From positions 1 to 55,990 of the forward strand of contig CAMJIL010000012.1 of NCBI GenBank assembly GCA_946405805.1: a stretch of DNA of 55,990 nucleotides, in the 5' to 3' direction. This stretch comes from an uncultured Prevotellaceae bacterium. GTDB lineage: Bacteria > Bacteroidota > Bacteroidia > Bacteroidales > Bacteroidaceae. The stretch's first letter is position 1, and each line of letters begins with the position of its first letter. Below are positions 1 through 9,485 of this stretch, piece after piece. Position numbers and translations under genes: made by a program. The notes below the pieces were generated by a model that made no database searches, was not told where the DNA came from, and was given only the letters and a program-made list of their open reading frames with translations.

Positions 1-49
1 CGCCAGGCTCATAACCTGGAGGTCGCATGTTCGAGTCCTGCCTCCGCAA
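1..49 (+). tRNA. tRNA-Met (CAU anticodon), 3' part only
   Basis: The 5' end lies outside the window. Visible are the anticodon arm (stem CCAGG/CCTGG closing a seven-base loop CTCATAA with anticodon CAT), the variable loop, a T arm with the standard TTCGAGT loop and one mismatched stem pair, and the 3' acceptor strand CTCCGCA followed by discriminator A. CCA is not encoded. The A at the last acceptor position would suit the C1-A72 mismatch of an initiator tRNA, but the first base is missing, so initiator and elongator (or Ile2) cannot be separated. Confidence 0.85.
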
Positions 50-56
50 CAAAATA

Positions 57-90
57 AATACCCCAACAGTTTTTTCTGCTGGGGTATTTT
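57..90. terminator. Bidirectional intrinsic terminator between tRNA and rnz
   Basis: An inverted repeat (AATACCCCA-ACAG, loop of six T, CTGC-TGGGGTATT) is followed by TTTT on the plus strand and, read from the other side, by an A/T-rich tract. It ends the tRNA transcript and lies about 30 bp beyond the rnz stop codon on the opposite strand, so it can serve both convergent units. Confidence 0.8.
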
Positions 91-117
91 TATTGTCAAA
101 AACTTTATAATTGTAAA

Positions 118-969
118 CTATACATCATACACTTCGCCTTCTTGGGAGAGAAGAGTGGGGGAGAAGACCTCTTGTGCTTCGTTGAGGAGAAGCGTTTCGT
201 CTGCGTAGCGATGGCTGTAATGGCCCAGAAGGAGTTGCTGCGCATCGGCACTCTTGGCTACCATTGCTGCCTCACGAGCAGTGGAATGCATATACTTACC
301 GGCATTGTCTTTCTTGTTGTCAGCATAGGTGGACTCATGATATATGGTAAGGGGTCCGGGACACTTGCTGCGAAGCGTTTCTCCAAGGGTTGGAATATAA
401 CGTGTGTCAGAGCAGTAAGCGTAAGCCCTGACTGGGATAGGGGGGAGCGGAATGAGTGGTTGTGGCAGAGAGGTGTTACGCAAAAAGTGTTGACGTGTGG
501 GCTTCTCCTTAAAAAGAAAGCCGCAACAGGGTACGCGATGCTGCAGGGGTATTGTCTCGACAGTAAGGGAGCGGTCTTCGTAGATGACCTGTGACTGGGT
601 GGTGTCAAGGGGATGGAAGATGATGTCATAGTCCATCGTGGAGAGGAACATCTTCTTTTCCATCAAAAACAGCTCTTCATAATGTGCCGGAGCATAGACA
701 TGAAGGGGTGCAATACGGCCCTGTAAACCAAAGGTGGAGAGCATCCCCATGAGTCCGAAGATATGGTCGCCATGAACATGGCTGATGAAGATGGCATAGA
801 GTTTGGAGAAACTGACATGGGAACGGCGTACCTGTACCTGAGTGCCTTCGCCACAATCTATCATGAAGTATTTTCCTCGTATCTCAACAATCTGAGAAGA
901 GGGATTATGGCTCTTTGAAGGCAGGGCACTGCCACAGCCAAGGATATGAACCTTGAAGGGAGGATTCAT
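118..969 (-). CDS. rnz: Ribonuclease Z (tRNA 3' endonuclease)
   Basis: A 283-residue metallo-beta-lactamase-fold protein that fits tRNase Z, the zinc endonuclease that trims 3' trailers of tRNA precursors lacking an encoded CCA. Residues 9-14 carry the family start (LGCGSALP region). The zinc-binding motif SHVHGDH is near residues 63-69. Further ligands lie in the C-terminal half (YCSDTRY, HESTY, GHYSHRY). Length is slightly short for the family (about 300). The ATG overlaps the stop codon of the upstream lolA-like gene (ATGA), so the two are probably translationally coupled. The neighbouring tRNA lacks an encoded CCA, which is the expected substrate type. Confidence 0.93.
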   Translation of the reverse strand: MNPPFKVHILGCGSALPSKSHNPSSQIVEIRGKYFMIDCGEGTQVQVRRSHVSFSKLYAIFISHVHGDHIFGLMGMLSTFGLQGRIAPLHVYAPAHYEELFLMEKKMFLSTMDYDIIFHPLDTTQSQVIYEDRSLTVETIPLQHRVPCCGFLFKEKPTRQHFLRNTSLPQPLIPLPPIPVRAYAYCSDTRYIPTLGETLRSKCPGPLTIYHESTYADNKKDNAGKYMHSTAREAAMVAKSADAQQLLLGHYSHRYADETLLLNEAQEVFSPTLLSQEGEVYDV

Positions 970-1565
970 CGCATATCGATTATCTCTGCCTGTGGGAATT
1001 CCTTGGCATTGAAGGTGAAGGTGGAGTTATTCAATGCCTGATTCTTCAGATTGCTGATATGGATTGTTACCCATGTGCCTTTCTGGAGGAACTTCACCTC
1101 TTTTATATTATATGCCTTATCGACAAGGATATACATTTCGCTGATAGACTTTCCCTTGCCAACCAGATGCACCTGTGTGCCGCTGGCGATATTGGAAGAG
1201 GTGATGGTATAGCCCTTCTTATAGAGGGTGAGGAAGTTATAGGGGTTCATGCTCTGCTGGGCAGAAGCGCTGGGATGAGAGACGTTCACCTCGTCTGACT
1301 TCTTGTTATACACCCACTGTGTCTTGCCGTCGTACCACATGATAGCGTTGGACACACGAGCGCAGAACTTGTCACCCTTGACAGAGATAGTGCCGGAGTT
1401 ATTGAGCTTTCCGCCAGAAATAGAGAAATTGGCAGTAAAGCCCTTTGAGATAGCTATCTTGTCGGCTACCTTATCGAGTATTTTCTTACCATTATCTGCA
1501 GCCATAACTGTTGTGGCGCAGAATAGCATCAGCATTGTGAATGCGAATAAAGAAATCTTTTTCAT
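966..1565 (-). CDS. LolA-like outer-membrane lipoprotein carrier protein
   Basis: A 199-residue exported protein. A signal peptide spans about residues 1-22 (charged KK, hydrophobic FAFTMLMLFCATTVMA, then AD). The mature part matches the LolA/LolB-type half-barrel family: alternating strands and the 'MWYDGKTQWVYNKKSDEVNV' segment that is typical of Bacteroidetes LolA-like proteins. In the periplasm it would carry lipoproteins from LolCDE to the outer membrane. It sits between ftsK (30 bp upstream) and rnz (4 bp overlap) on the same strand, an arrangement consistent with one transcript. Sequence identity within the LolA superfamily is low, so the family assignment rests on layout and motif resemblance. 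Confidence 0.75.
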   Translation of the reverse strand: MKKISLFAFTMLMLFCATTVMAADNGKKILDKVADKIAISKGFTANFSISGGKLNNSGTISVKGDKFCARVSNAIMWYDGKTQWVYNKKSDEVNVSHPSASAQQSMNPYNFLTLYKKGYTITSSNIASGTQVHLVGKGKSISEMYILVDKAYNIKEVKFLQKGTWVTIHISNLKNQALNNSTFTFNAKEFPQAEIIDMR

Positions 1566-1594
1566 TATTCTATATTTTTTTACTCAATATTATT

Positions 1595-4084
1595 TTAGTT
1601 TGCCCCCAGGGTATTGATGAGCGACTGCAGCGTCTCTTCATCCTGAATGAGCACATCGCGTGGCTTTGAGCCGTGTGCTGCACCTACTACGCCGGCTTTC
1701 TCCAACTGGTCCATAAGACGTCCTGCACGGTTGTAACCGATAGAGAACTTACGCTGGATGAGGGATGTAGAACCTTGCTGGGTATTGATGATGACGCGGG
1801 CTGCTTCACCAAAGAGAGGATCGAGATTACCGATATCCTCGGCACCACCGCCACCACCTTCTTCGGTATTGATTGGCTCTGGCAACTCAAGCGGTCCATT
1901 ATAGCCCTGCTGGTCAGCGATAAACTTATTGATAGCGATAACCTCTGGGGTATCTACGAAGGCACACTGTACACGCACAGGAGTTCCCTTATCGAGGATA
2001 AGCATATCACCACGTCCGATGAGCTGGTTAGCACCAGTGCCGTCAAGGATAGTCTTGGAATCGACGGACGACATTACCTTGAACGCCATACGACCAGGGA
2101 AGTTGGCCTTGATGGTACCAGTGATGATATTTACGGTAGGACGCTGTGTAGCGATAATCATATGGATACCGACAGCACGAGCCTTCTGGGCGATACGGGC
2201 TATAGGCAGCTCTATCTCCTTACCTGCTGTCATGATGAGGTCACCATACTCATCAATGATGACAACGATATACGGGAGGTAACGATGGCCATGCTCAGGA
2301 TTAAGCTGACGATTGGTGAACTTCTCGTTATACTCCTCAAGTTTTCGTACATTAGCCAGTTTCAGGAGGTTATAACGGTCGTCCATCTCCTGACAAACAG
2401 AGTTGAGAGTCTTGACAACCTTCTTCACATCTGTGATGATTGGTTCGTCAGCGTCACTCTCTGGTGGTATCTGTGCCAGGAAGTGGTTTTGCAGAGGCTT
2501 ATAGATAGAGAATTCCACCATCTTCGGGTCAACAAGGACGAACTTCAACTCTGCAGGATGTTTCTTGTAGAGTAGGGAAGTGATGATGGCATTAAGGCCT
2601 ACAGACTTACCCTGTCCTGTAGCACCAGCAACAAGGAGGTGTGGTATCTTTGCCAAGTCAACCATATAAATCTCGTTAGAGATGGTCTTACCCAAAGCCA
2701 ATGGCAATGCCATAGTGGTTTCCTGGAATTTCTTTGATGACAGAATGCTCTCCATGCTGACTACGCGTGGGTTAGCATTTGGCACCTCGATACCGATAGT
2801 ACCACGTCCTGGAATAGGAGCAATGATACGAATACCAAGGGCTGCAAGAGACAAGGCTATATCGTCTTCCAAAGAGCGAACCTTTGAAATCTTGATACCA
2901 GGAGCAAGGGTTATTTCGTAAAGAGTAATAGTAGGTCCGACAGTAGCCTTGATACTATCAACAGTTACACCGAAGTTCCTGAGGACCTGCACGATACGGT
3001 CTTTATTCTGGCGCTGTTCGTCCATATCAATGAATGACTTACCATCATCCTCGTATTTCTTGAGCAGGTCTAGGGTAGGGTACTTATATCGTGACAACTC
3101 AGCCTTAGGATCGTAAGGGGAGAGGTCTTCAGGATTATGGGTAGTGATAGGGGAGGAAGAGGTCTCTTCTTCAGTACCTGTCTCAATCTCAAAGCCCACA
3201 TCAGAACTGTCTGCAGGCTCATTATTTACAGGCTCAAAGGATTTTGGCTGCTGAAATTCTTCCTCAGCATTCTGTTCCATAGAGTCATCAACATATCCAT
3301 TATCAACAACTTCAGCCTGATCAGTTTCTAGGTTGAAATTCACTGTCTGTGAAGAAGGATCATCATAGACGCCATTATAACCATCTTCTGGATTAACACC
3401 ATCTGTTTTTCCATCATCCTTTCCAAAATTGGTAATGGTAAAGTTGACTTTGTCAGTAACCAATTTGAGAGGGTTGAAGATTTTGCGAATAAGATATATC
3501 GTTTCCGATGTAAGATAAACAAGGAAGAAGATAGCAAACAATATAAGTATTGCTGTGAGACCAGGCATACCAATGATATTTTCAGCCATCATAGCAATGA
3601 AAGCACCATGTTCTCCGCCAGCATTAAAGACATTCTCGAGCATCATAGGATTGATATATGCAGCAAAGCAAACGCTGCTCCATATCATTACCAACATCAT
3701 GCAGAAGAACCATTTCAAAAGGTTTAACTTATAGACACCAATCATCTTGAATGATACCATCATCATAAATATCGGTACCATAATTGCCGGATAGCCAAAA
3801 CAGCGTGCTATAAAGAAATATGACGTGTAAGCTCCCCAGGAACCGCAAATATTCTGGAAGACACGATCTTTGTTTACAAAATCGCCAGACATAGGATGTT
3901 CAAGCAAACTCTGGTCAGCTTCAGCTGTTGAGAAATAAGAAATGAAGCAAATAATCATTACAATTGACAAAACAAATAATGTAATGCCAACGGTGAAATT
4001 TGTTTTCTCGCCAGTGAAGTTATCAAATCCAAGAGCAACCTTAAAAGATGTCTTGCCGTTTTTATGATTTTTTCCTTTTGACAT
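1595..4084 (-). CDS. ftsK: FtsK/SpoIIIE-type DNA translocase
   Basis: 829 residues. The N-terminal quarter has four hydrophobic membrane segments (about residues 30-50, 85-110, 118-140 and 160-195). A linker of about 100 residues rich in Asp, Glu and Ser follows, then the RecA-like motor with Walker A GATGQGKS near residue 486 and Walker B VVIIDEYGDL near residue 605. The C-terminal winged-helix gamma domain that reads KOPS-like sites is intact (SLIQRKFSIGYNRAGRLMDQ). The protein pumps chromosome ends through the closing septum for XerCD resolution. The ATG is followed by a Lys/Asn-rich start (MSKGKNHKNGK), usual for the family. Gene order ftsK, lolA, rnz reads as one unit. Confidence 0.96.
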   Translation of the reverse strand: MSKGKNHKNGKTSFKVALGFDNFTGEKTNFTVGITLFVLSIVMIICFISYFSTAEADQSLLEHPMSGDFVNKDRVFQNICGSWGAYTSYFFIARCFGYPAIMVPIFMMMVSFKMIGVYKLNLLKWFFCMMLVMIWSSVCFAAYINPMMLENVFNAGGEHGAFIAMMAENIIGMPGLTAILILFAIFFLVYLTSETIYLIRKIFNPLKLVTDKVNFTITNFGKDDGKTDGVNPEDGYNGVYDDPSSQTVNFNLETDQAEVVDNGYVDDSMEQNAEEEFQQPKSFEPVNNEPADSSDVGFEIETGTEEETSSSPITTHNPEDLSPYDPKAELSRYKYPTLDLLKKYEDDGKSFIDMDEQRQNKDRIVQVLRNFGVTVDSIKATVGPTITLYEITLAPGIKISKVRSLEDDIALSLAALGIRIIAPIPGRGTIGIEVPNANPRVVSMESILSSKKFQETTMALPLALGKTISNEIYMVDLAKIPHLLVAGATGQGKSVGLNAIITSLLYKKHPAELKFVLVDPKMVEFSIYKPLQNHFLAQIPPESDADEPIITDVKKVVKTLNSVCQEMDDRYNLLKLANVRKLEEYNEKFTNRQLNPEHGHRYLPYIVVIIDEYGDLIMTAGKEIELPIARIAQKARAVGIHMIIATQRPTVNIITGTIKANFPGRMAFKVMSSVDSKTILDGTGANQLIGRGDMLILDKGTPVRVQCAFVDTPEVIAINKFIADQQGYNGPLELPEPINTEEGGGGGAEDIGNLDPLFGEAARVIINTQQGSTSLIQRKFSIGYNRAGRLMDQLEKAGVVGAAHGSKPRDVLIQDEETLQSLINTLGAN

Positions 4085-4100
4085 TATTGTAGAGAAAGAT

Positions 4101-4176
4101 TAATTAAGAGTTAAGAGTTAAGAATTATCAGCCATCATACATCAGCCATCATACATCATACATATTCTATATCTAT
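4101..4176. repeat. Heptanucleotide arrays between rluA-type gene and ftsK
   Basis: Read on the minus strand there are two adjoining arrays with 7-bp period: five units of the type TGATGTA/TGATGGC, then after three bases TAACTCT, TAACTCT and TAATTAA. The arrays begin about 45 bp after the stop codon of the pseudouridine synthase and end about 15 bp before the ftsK ATG. The units start with TGA or TAA. Confidence 0.85.
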
Positions 4177-4208
4177 ATATCCTATTTATCATAATCATCA
4201 TTCCAATG

Positions 4209-4889
4209 TTAAGAGGAATAAATTTCCGAGAACAGCTTGGGTAATGGTGATTCTACTGATATTCTCTCATGAGAAACAGGATGTTCAAATTCTATTTTAC
4301 GTGCTAATAACGAAATGCTTCCGTCAGGATTAGAGCGTTTGGCTCCATATTTCAAATCGCCTTTGATTGGACAACCGATGTGAGCCAACTGACATCTTAT
4401 CTGGTGATGTCGTCCTGTATGCAGTTTTATTTCCAGCAGATGATATTTTTTTCCTGATGCCAGAATTCTGTATTCCAGGATTGCTTCTTTTGAATTCGCT
4501 CTCTCTAAATCATACGCATAGCTTTTGTTTTGTTTTTCGTTACGTACAAGCCAATTACGCAGGAGATGAAAATTTCCGTCAGAATTTTCTATTTGTGGCA
4601 AATTTTCTGTTAACACCCAATATGTTTTATGAACCTCTTGAGTAGCAAACATTTTATTTAGCCTTGCCAAAGCCTTGGATGTTTTTGCAAAAACAACGAT
4701 ACCTTGTGCTGGTCTGTCAAGACGATGCACAACGCCCAGGAATACATTTGAGGGCTTATTGTGAGTCACCTTGATCCATGCTTTCACTGTATCAGAGAGA
4801 GGGATATCGCCAGTTTTGTCTCCTTGAACGATTTCCCCACTCTCCTTATATACAATGATAATATGGTTGTCTTCGTAAAGAACTTCCAT
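4209..4889 (-). CDS. RluA-family pseudouridine synthase
   Basis: 226 residues, the short form without an S4 domain. It isomerises uridine to pseudouridine in rRNA or tRNA. The catalytic motif is HRLDRPAQGIVVFAKT, with the catalytic Asp at position 58; most family members have a Thr/Ser-containing form (HRLDxxTSG), so 'PAQG' is a variant typical of a Bacteroidetes subgroup. The RNA-binding segment LHTGRHHQIRCQLAHIGCPIKGDLKYG near residues 155-185 is canonical. Target nucleotide cannot be told from sequence. It follows fabG by 17 bp on the same strand. Confidence 0.92.
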   Translation of the reverse strand: MEVLYEDNHIIIVYKESGEIVQGDKTGDIPLSDTVKAWIKVTHNKPSNVFLGVVHRLDRPAQGIVVFAKTSKALARLNKMFATQEVHKTYWVLTENLPQIENSDGNFHLLRNWLVRNEKQNKSYAYDLERANSKEAILEYRILASGKKYHLLEIKLHTGRHHQIRCQLAHIGCPIKGDLKYGAKRSNPDGSISLLARKIEFEHPVSHERISVESPLPKLFSEIYSS

Positions 4890-4906
4890 TTCTATTTATC
4901 ATAATT

Positions 4907-5665
4907 CTACATGTTCATACCACCATCAGTCTGAATAACCTGTCCAGACACATAGCTTGACATATCAGAAGCCAGGAAGAGACATACATTAGCGATATCC
5001 TCAACCTGTCCACCGCGACGTAGAGGAATCTTCTTCATCCAGTCAGCGCGTACTTCTTCTGGCAGCTGTGCTGTCATAGCAGTCTCGATAAATCCTGGTG
5101 CTACAGCATTAGCACGGATACCCTTTGGTCCGAGCTCCTGAGCAATAGACTTAGCAAGACCAATCATACCAGCCTTTGAAGCTGAGTAGTTACACTGTCC
5201 TGCATTACCATGTACACCAACAACAGATGACATATTGATGATAGAACCACCACGTTGACGCAGCATTATTGGTGCACAAGCATGGATGAAGTTGAATGCA
5301 GACTTAAGATTTACGTTGAGAACAGCATCCCACTGAGCCTCTGACATACGGAGCATCAGACCATCCTTTGTGATACCAGCATTGTTAACGAGTACGTCGA
5401 TAGTACCAAAATCTTCCTTTATCTTTGCTACAACAGTCTCTGTCTCTGCAAAGTCAGCAGCATTTCCAGCATAACCCTTACACTTTACGCCAATTGCTTC
5501 AATCTCCTTGCATGTAGCCTCGAGAGTTGCTGCCATATCATCGTTAAGAACCAAATCTGTGATAGCGATGTTGGCACCTTCTTGAGCAAACTTTGTAGCA
5601 ACGGCCTTGCCAATGCCACGTGCAGCACCTGTAATGAGGGCTGTTTTACCTGTTAGTAATCCCAT
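4907..5665 (-). CDS. fabG: 3-oxoacyl-ACP reductase FabG
   Basis: 252-residue short-chain dehydrogenase that reduces 3-oxoacyl-ACP with NADPH in fatty acid elongation. The nucleotide-binding motif TGAARGIG is at residues 12-19, the NNAG motif near 93, and the catalytic triad Ser (NMSS), Tyr and Lys (YSASK) near 145-163. The C-terminal end has the family pattern 'SSYVSGQVIQTDGGMNM'. It is 26 bp downstream of a TetR regulator on the same strand. Either of them could be regulator and regulated gene, but no operator is recognisable. Confidence 0.94.
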   Translation of the reverse strand: MGLLTGKTALITGAARGIGKAVATKFAQEGANIAITDLVLNDDMAATLEATCKEIEAIGVKCKGYAGNAADFAETETVVAKIKEDFGTIDVLVNNAGITKDGLMLRMSEAQWDAVLNVNLKSAFNFIHACAPIMLRQRGGSIINMSSVVGVHGNAGQCNYSASKAGMIGLAKSIAQELGPKGIRANAVAPGFIETAMTAQLPEEVRADWMKKIPLRRGGQVEDIANVCLFLASDMSSYVSGQVIQTDGGMNM

Positions 5666-5674
5666 AGTAATATA

Positions 5675-5701
5675 CCTTTATTAATTATAAATTAAAAATT
5701 A
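5675..5701 (-). repeat. Heptanucleotide array at the tetR stop codon
   Basis: On the minus strand the units TAATTTT, TAATTTA, TAATTAA and TAAAGG run from the last codons of the TetR gene into the gap before fabG. The stop codon TAA is the first three bases of the second unit. A/T-rich composition makes this one less certain than the others. Confidence 0.6.
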
Positions 5702-6360
5702 TTTGTTTCTTTATTTTCAAAACCGTCCATACCTTCCAACTTATCAAAATCGTCAAGAGATTTCTTGTTGACATCGCTGGAGCGGCATAGAGCACCATAT
5801 ACGAATTTTGCCACCAATGGGCGCGAAGAGTCCAGAGTAAGTCCCCTACCCAATCGTCCGTAGATATATGGAACCTCGAGACCTTTTATGCAATAGTGCG
5901 TTATATCTGCCACAATATCAATGTTTTCGATATCGAATTCACCACTTGCCTTACCCTCAGCATACACTTTTCGGAACAAAGCAATCTCGTCAGCATCGAA
6001 TTTCTTACGCACCTTTTCCACCATCCAGATGTTACGGAAGAATTCAGCACGCAAATTACCATTGCGGACTACTGTCTCACGAATCTGTGACAGGTGAGTA
6101 TAAATAACCTCAATAATTTTCTCTTGTGGGCGCATTTTCTTCTCGGCCACCTCATCAAGTTTATCAGACAGGCGTTCCAATTCTGACTCTATGACAGCCG
6201 CAAAAACCTCCTCTTTACTATTAAAATAGGTATAAAGAGTACGTCTTCCCTTACCAGAGGCAATGGCTATGTCATTCATTGTGGTGCGCTCTACCCCATT
6301 CTTAGCGAACAGCTGTCGAGCTACATCTACGAGGATATGTCGAGTTTTGCTTATGCTCAT
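5692..6360 (-). CDS. TetR/AcrR-family transcriptional regulator
   Basis: 222 residues. The N-terminal helix-turn-helix spans about residues 7-52: ARQLFAKNG, then [21 protein letters not shown], the classic TetR recognition helix, followed by [11 protein letters not shown]. The C-terminal ligand-binding region (residues 60-200) has no recognisable family. The start overlaps the stop codon of rho (ATGA), so it is probably translated from the rho message. Placement between rho and fabG suggests a role in fatty acid or membrane control; this is inference from context only. Confidence 0.9.
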   Translation of the reverse strand: MSISKTRHILVDVARQLFAKNGVERTTMNDIAIASGKGRRTLYTYFNSKEEVFAAVIESELERLSDKLDEVAEKKMRPQEKIIEVIYTHLSQIRETVVRNGNLRAEFFRNIWMVEKVRKKFDADEIALFRKVYAEGKASGEFDIENIDIVADITHYCIKGLEVPYIYGRLGRGLTLDSSRPLVAKFVYGALCRSSDVNKKSLDDFDKLEGMDGFENKETNNF

Positions 6361-7976
6361 TTGTTCATTCCCATTAAGAATTCGTCATTATCATGTGTAC
6401 GTTGCATGAGATTGTGGATTTCGTTCATAGCCTCTATAGCATTCATATCAGCAATATGCTTACGAAGTATCCACATTCTATTTCGCGTAGTCTCATCCTG
6501 CAAGAGGTCATCACGACGAGTGCTTGACTGTACAAGATTTACAGCAGGATAGATACGCTTATTAGCCAGCTGACGATCGAGCTGTAATTCTGAGTTACCA
6601 GTACCCTTGAATTCCTCGAATATCACCTCATCCATCTTTGAGCCAGTATCTGTCAATGCTGTTGCTATGATAGTCAGCGAACCACCATTTTCAATGTTTC
6701 GTGCAGCACCAAAGAAACGCTTTGGCTTCTGTAGTGCATTAGAGTCAACACCACCAGTAAGAATCTTTCCTGAGGCAGGTGCAACAGTATTATAAGCACG
6801 AGCAAGACGAGTTATAGAATCGAGGAATATTACAACATCATGTCCACATTCTGTCAGACGCTTTGCCTTCTCGAGTACCAAGCCGGCAATTTTAACATGT
6901 CTGTCAGCAGGTTCATCGAAGGTAGATGCTATAACCTCAGCATTCACAGTACGCGCCATATCTGTTACCTCCTCAGGACGTTCGTCGATAAGGAGTATCA
7001 TGATATAAGCCTCTGGATGATTTGCAGCAATAGCATTAGCGATATCCTTCAGGAGTATTGTCTTACCAGTCTTTGGCTGTGCCACGATAAGAGAACGCTG
7101 TCCCTTACCGATAGGTGCAAAAAGGTCAACGATACGTGTAGAGATGTTTCTTGATTTGGCATCGCTGGTAAGGTCGAACTTCTCTTCTGGGAAGAGAGGT
7201 GTCAGATTCTCGAAAGAGATACGCTCGCGCACCTCATGCGGATCACGACCATTGATAGACTTCACTGATGTCAGGATGAAATACTTCTTATTGCTCTTTG
7301 GTGGGCGTACAAAGCATTCTACAACATCGCCAGTCTTCAGCGTATAGCGCTTTATCTGCTGTGCTGTGACATAGATATCATCTGGAGAAGCGAGATAGTT
7401 ATAATCGCTTGAGCGCAGGAAGCCATATCCCTCAGTTGTTATCTCGAGAACACCGCTGGCAGGAATAAGGTCTTTGAACTCAAAGTTATTGCTACTTGAA
7501 TTGGCATTTCCTTTTCCTTCGTAGTCATAGCTCTCACCTGTCTGAGCATTATCGAACATATCATAATAAGGTATAGCCCCATTATCTTCCACTGGTATAT
7601 CTTGAACAATGATGAAATCTGTTCCATCACCTGGATCACCTTCCCAGAATCCGAATTCATCCTGTGGATTATATGCCATATCTGATTCTGGCATCATCTC
7701 TGTTTCAGCAGGTGCCATTGTATAATCCATAGGTGCTTCTTCTATTGCTGCCATCTCTTCAGCTGCTGGTGTTTCTGGAGCCACAGTCTCTTCTGCCGCT
7801 GGTGCTTCTGGAGCAGGTTGTTCCTGCTCAGCGGCGGCCTTTGCTGCCTCTTCGCGTGCAGCAAGCTCTGCTTTGCTTGGTCTGCCACGCTTCTTCTTTG
7901 GTGGTTCAACAGCTGCTACAGCATCTGTTACAGGTGTTTCAAACAAATCTGGTGTTTCTGCTTTTTTCTTTGCCAT
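6357..7976 (-). CDS. rho: Transcription termination factor Rho
   Basis: 539 residues from the ATG at 7976 ([10 protein letters not shown]). An in-frame ATG 45 bp further upstream would add a peptide ([11 protein letters not shown]) that is only the translation of a heptanucleotide array, so it is rejected as start. Residues 1-150 are an Ala/Pro/Glu-rich extension with a [10 protein letters not shown] stretch that resembles an AT-hook. The OB-fold RNA-binding domain follows ([12 protein letters not shown]), then the RecA-like ATPase with Walker A AQPKTGKT near 297-304, Walker [14 protein letters not shown] and the Q/R loops. The enzyme is a hexameric RNA helicase ending untranslated transcripts. 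The long extension is usual in Bacteroidetes Rho. Confidence 0.95.
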   Translation of the reverse strand: MAKKKAETPDLFETPVTDAVAAVEPPKKKRGRPSKAELAAREEAAKAAAEQEQPAPEAPAAEETVAPETPAAEEMAAIEEAPMDYTMAPAETEMMPESDMAYNPQDEFGFWEGDPGDGTDFIIVQDIPVEDNGAIPYYDMFDNAQTGESYDYEGKGNANSSSNNFEFKDLIPASGVLEITTEGYGFLRSSDYNYLASPDDIYVTAQQIKRYTLKTGDVVECFVRPPKSNKKYFILTSVKSINGRDPHEVRERISFENLTPLFPEEKFDLTSDAKSRNISTRIVDLFAPIGKGQRSLIVAQPKTGKTILLKDIANAIAANHPEAYIMILLIDERPEEVTDMARTVNAEVIASTFDEPADRHVKIAGLVLEKAKRLTECGHDVVIFLDSITRLARAYNTVAPASGKILTGGVDSNALQKPKRFFGAARNIENGGSLTIIATALTDTGSKMDEVIFEEFKGTGNSELQLDRQLANKRIYPAVNLVQSSTRRDDLLQDETTRNRMWILRKHIADMNAIEAMNEIHNLMQRTHDNDEFLMGMNK

Positions 7977-7983
7977 TTTTTTA

Positions 7984-8025
7984 TATAATTGACAATTGAT
8001 AATTGATAGTTGACAATTCAAAGTT
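7984..8025 (-). repeat. Heptanucleotide array between DUF4296 gene and rho
   Basis: On the minus strand about five units of AATTGTC/AATTATC/AACTATC type follow the TAA stop of the DUF4296 gene after some ten bases and fill the gap up to the rho start. Unlike most other arrays here the units do not start with a stop trinucleotide. Confidence 0.8.
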
Positions 8026-8902
8026 AATTTTGAGGGCTTGGAGGTATTTCCTGCTGAGGTGGTGCAACAGAGTCAGTCTTTGTGCTGTCTGTTGGTTCTG
8101 GAGCAGGAGGTGGTGGCGGATTGGTATGCAGGTGCAGCAGTTTTATGTTTCGTACAGAAACAAGCCTCAATGTTGTTGATGTTGGCTTTGTTGTTACTGC
8201 ATCAAGATTTTTGCTTAGCATAAAGAAGCCCTTTATATTCTTTATGTGCAACCTGTCCTTCTCATTATTGAGTGTTATTATACCATGTCCGTCATGATTT
8301 AAAGTTGTCGTCATAGTGGAGATACTGTCATTGCTGAATGTCACCACCATTATGATAGACAATGATTTGTATCCATCCTGGAAGATGAATTTTGTATCAC
8401 ACTGCAGTGATATATTATCACCATCCTGGAATGTGGAGTCAGGAGTTATGTCGTACGACCATACATTATATGGTGGCTGTTGCATCAGCAAGATGTCGGA
8501 ACCACCCTTCCATACATTTGCTGTGTCAGCCTCTTCTCCTTGCATTCCTTCTGACTTACCACCCAAGGCAATAACGTTTCTCTCTACTCTGTCTGCAAGA
8601 TTTATGTATATCTTATGCAGTTCGTCAGCATGTTGGCAGTAATATGATATGGAATAGTCCCATTCCTGCTGCGTCAGTCCGTGTTTCTTCAGGACGTTTG
8701 CACGCAAAGCCATTATGTCAGACTCTGTGGAATAGAACTCTCGTGTTTCATACAATGCCTGTGCTACATGAAAATCAAAGAGCACATCTTCCATCTCCTT
8801 ACTCGACAACACGCCATCAGGTAGCGATGGAGCACATGATGTCATTATAGACAACAGTGCGGTCAGCGTGCAAATGGTAAGAGTATGAAACAGTCTCTTC
8901 AT
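8024..8902 (-). CDS. DUF4296-type lipoprotein
   Basis: 292 residues. A lipoprotein signal ends at Cys23 (SIMTSC). The segment after it ([26 protein letters not shown]) is the mark of the DUF4296 family found in Bacteroidetes; function is unknown. The middle holds predicted beta strands, and the last 35 residues are Pro-rich ([11 protein letters not shown]...). It lies 13 bp downstream of lspA, the lipoprotein signal peptidase that would process it, and upstream of rho. It would reside in the cell envelope. No enzyme motif is visible. Confidence 0.82.
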   Translation of the reverse strand: MKRLFHTLTICTLTALLSIMTSCAPSLPDGVLSSKEMEDVLFDFHVAQALYETREFYSTESDIMALRANVLKKHGLTQQEWDYSISYYCQHADELHKIYINLADRVERNVIALGGKSEGMQGEEADTANVWKGGSDILLMQQPPYNVWSYDITPDSTFQDGDNISLQCDTKFIFQDGYKSLSIIMVVTFSNDSISTMTTTLNHDGHGIITLNNEKDRLHIKNIKGFFMLSKNLDAVTTKPTSTTLRLVSVRNIKLLHLHTNPPPPPAPEPTDSTKTDSVAPPQQEIPPSPQN

Positions 8903-8915
8903 TTAGAGTTTTTAT

Positions 8916-9485
8916 TTAGTTTCTCAACTTTTCAATCTCAGGCCGACAGAACAATATCAGCATTACTACTGCTACAGATATGCATGCGTCAGCGAAGTTG
9001 AATATAGGAGAGAAGAATATGAAGGGCTCCCCACCCCATAAAGGAAACCACTCTGGGTATGTCGATACGATGAGAGGGAAATAGAACATGTCCACTACCC
9101 TACCCTGCATAAACGGCGCCTCGTGGAAGTATATTCCGTAGAACATACAATCGATAAGATTGCCTACTGCTCCTGCCAGTATCATCGAGAGGCATATGAG
9201 CCATACAGTTCTGGCATTACGATATATCTCGCGTCCTAAATAATATATAATGTATAGGCTCGCTAACAATCGGAACAATGTCAGTGCATATTTCGGAATA
9301 AATGTCATACCGAATGCCATACCATTATTTTCGATGTATGATATAAAGAACCAGTCTGTTATGCGAATGCTCTCATGCAGACACATATTATTCTTGACCC
9401 ATAGCTTTATGGCCTGGTCAATCAGGAGAAGCAGTGCAACGAAAAGTGCGTACAGGAGCCCTTTTCTTATAAGTTCTATTCTCAA
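8916..9485 (-). CDS. lspA: Lipoprotein signal peptidase (signal peptidase II)
   Basis: 189 residues with four hydrophobic membrane segments. LspA cleaves the signal peptide of diacylglyceryl-prolipoproteins in the inner membrane. The two catalytic aspartates are visible: Asp112 in GNLIDCMFYG (most homologues have NLIDR) and Asp166 in FNFADACI. The family motifs LIDQAIKLWV and NNGMAFG are at residues 21-30 and 53-59. The ATG overlaps the stop codon of the upstream dksA-like gene by four bases. The cluster ileS, dksA-like, lspA is common in Bacteroidetes. Confidence 0.95.
   Translation of the reverse strand: MRIELIRKGLLYALFVALLLLIDQAIKLWVKNNMCLHESIRITDWFFISYIENNGMAFGMTFIPKYALTLFRLLASLYIIYYLGREIYRNARTVWLICLSMILAGAVGNLIDCMFYGIYFHEAPFMQGRVVDMFYFPLIVSTYPEWFPLWGGEPFIFFSPIFNFADACISVAVVMLILFCRPEIEKLRN

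Noticed and set aside
1673..2575. 300-codon plus-strand open frame opposite ftsK
   Set aside because: Antisense to the conserved FtsK motor; its composition mirrors the sense codons and no protein family is recognisable.
4101..4176. Small gene or RNA in the rluA-ftsK gap
   Set aside because: The gap consists mostly of 7-bp units and A/T-rich DNA without promoter, terminator or open frame.
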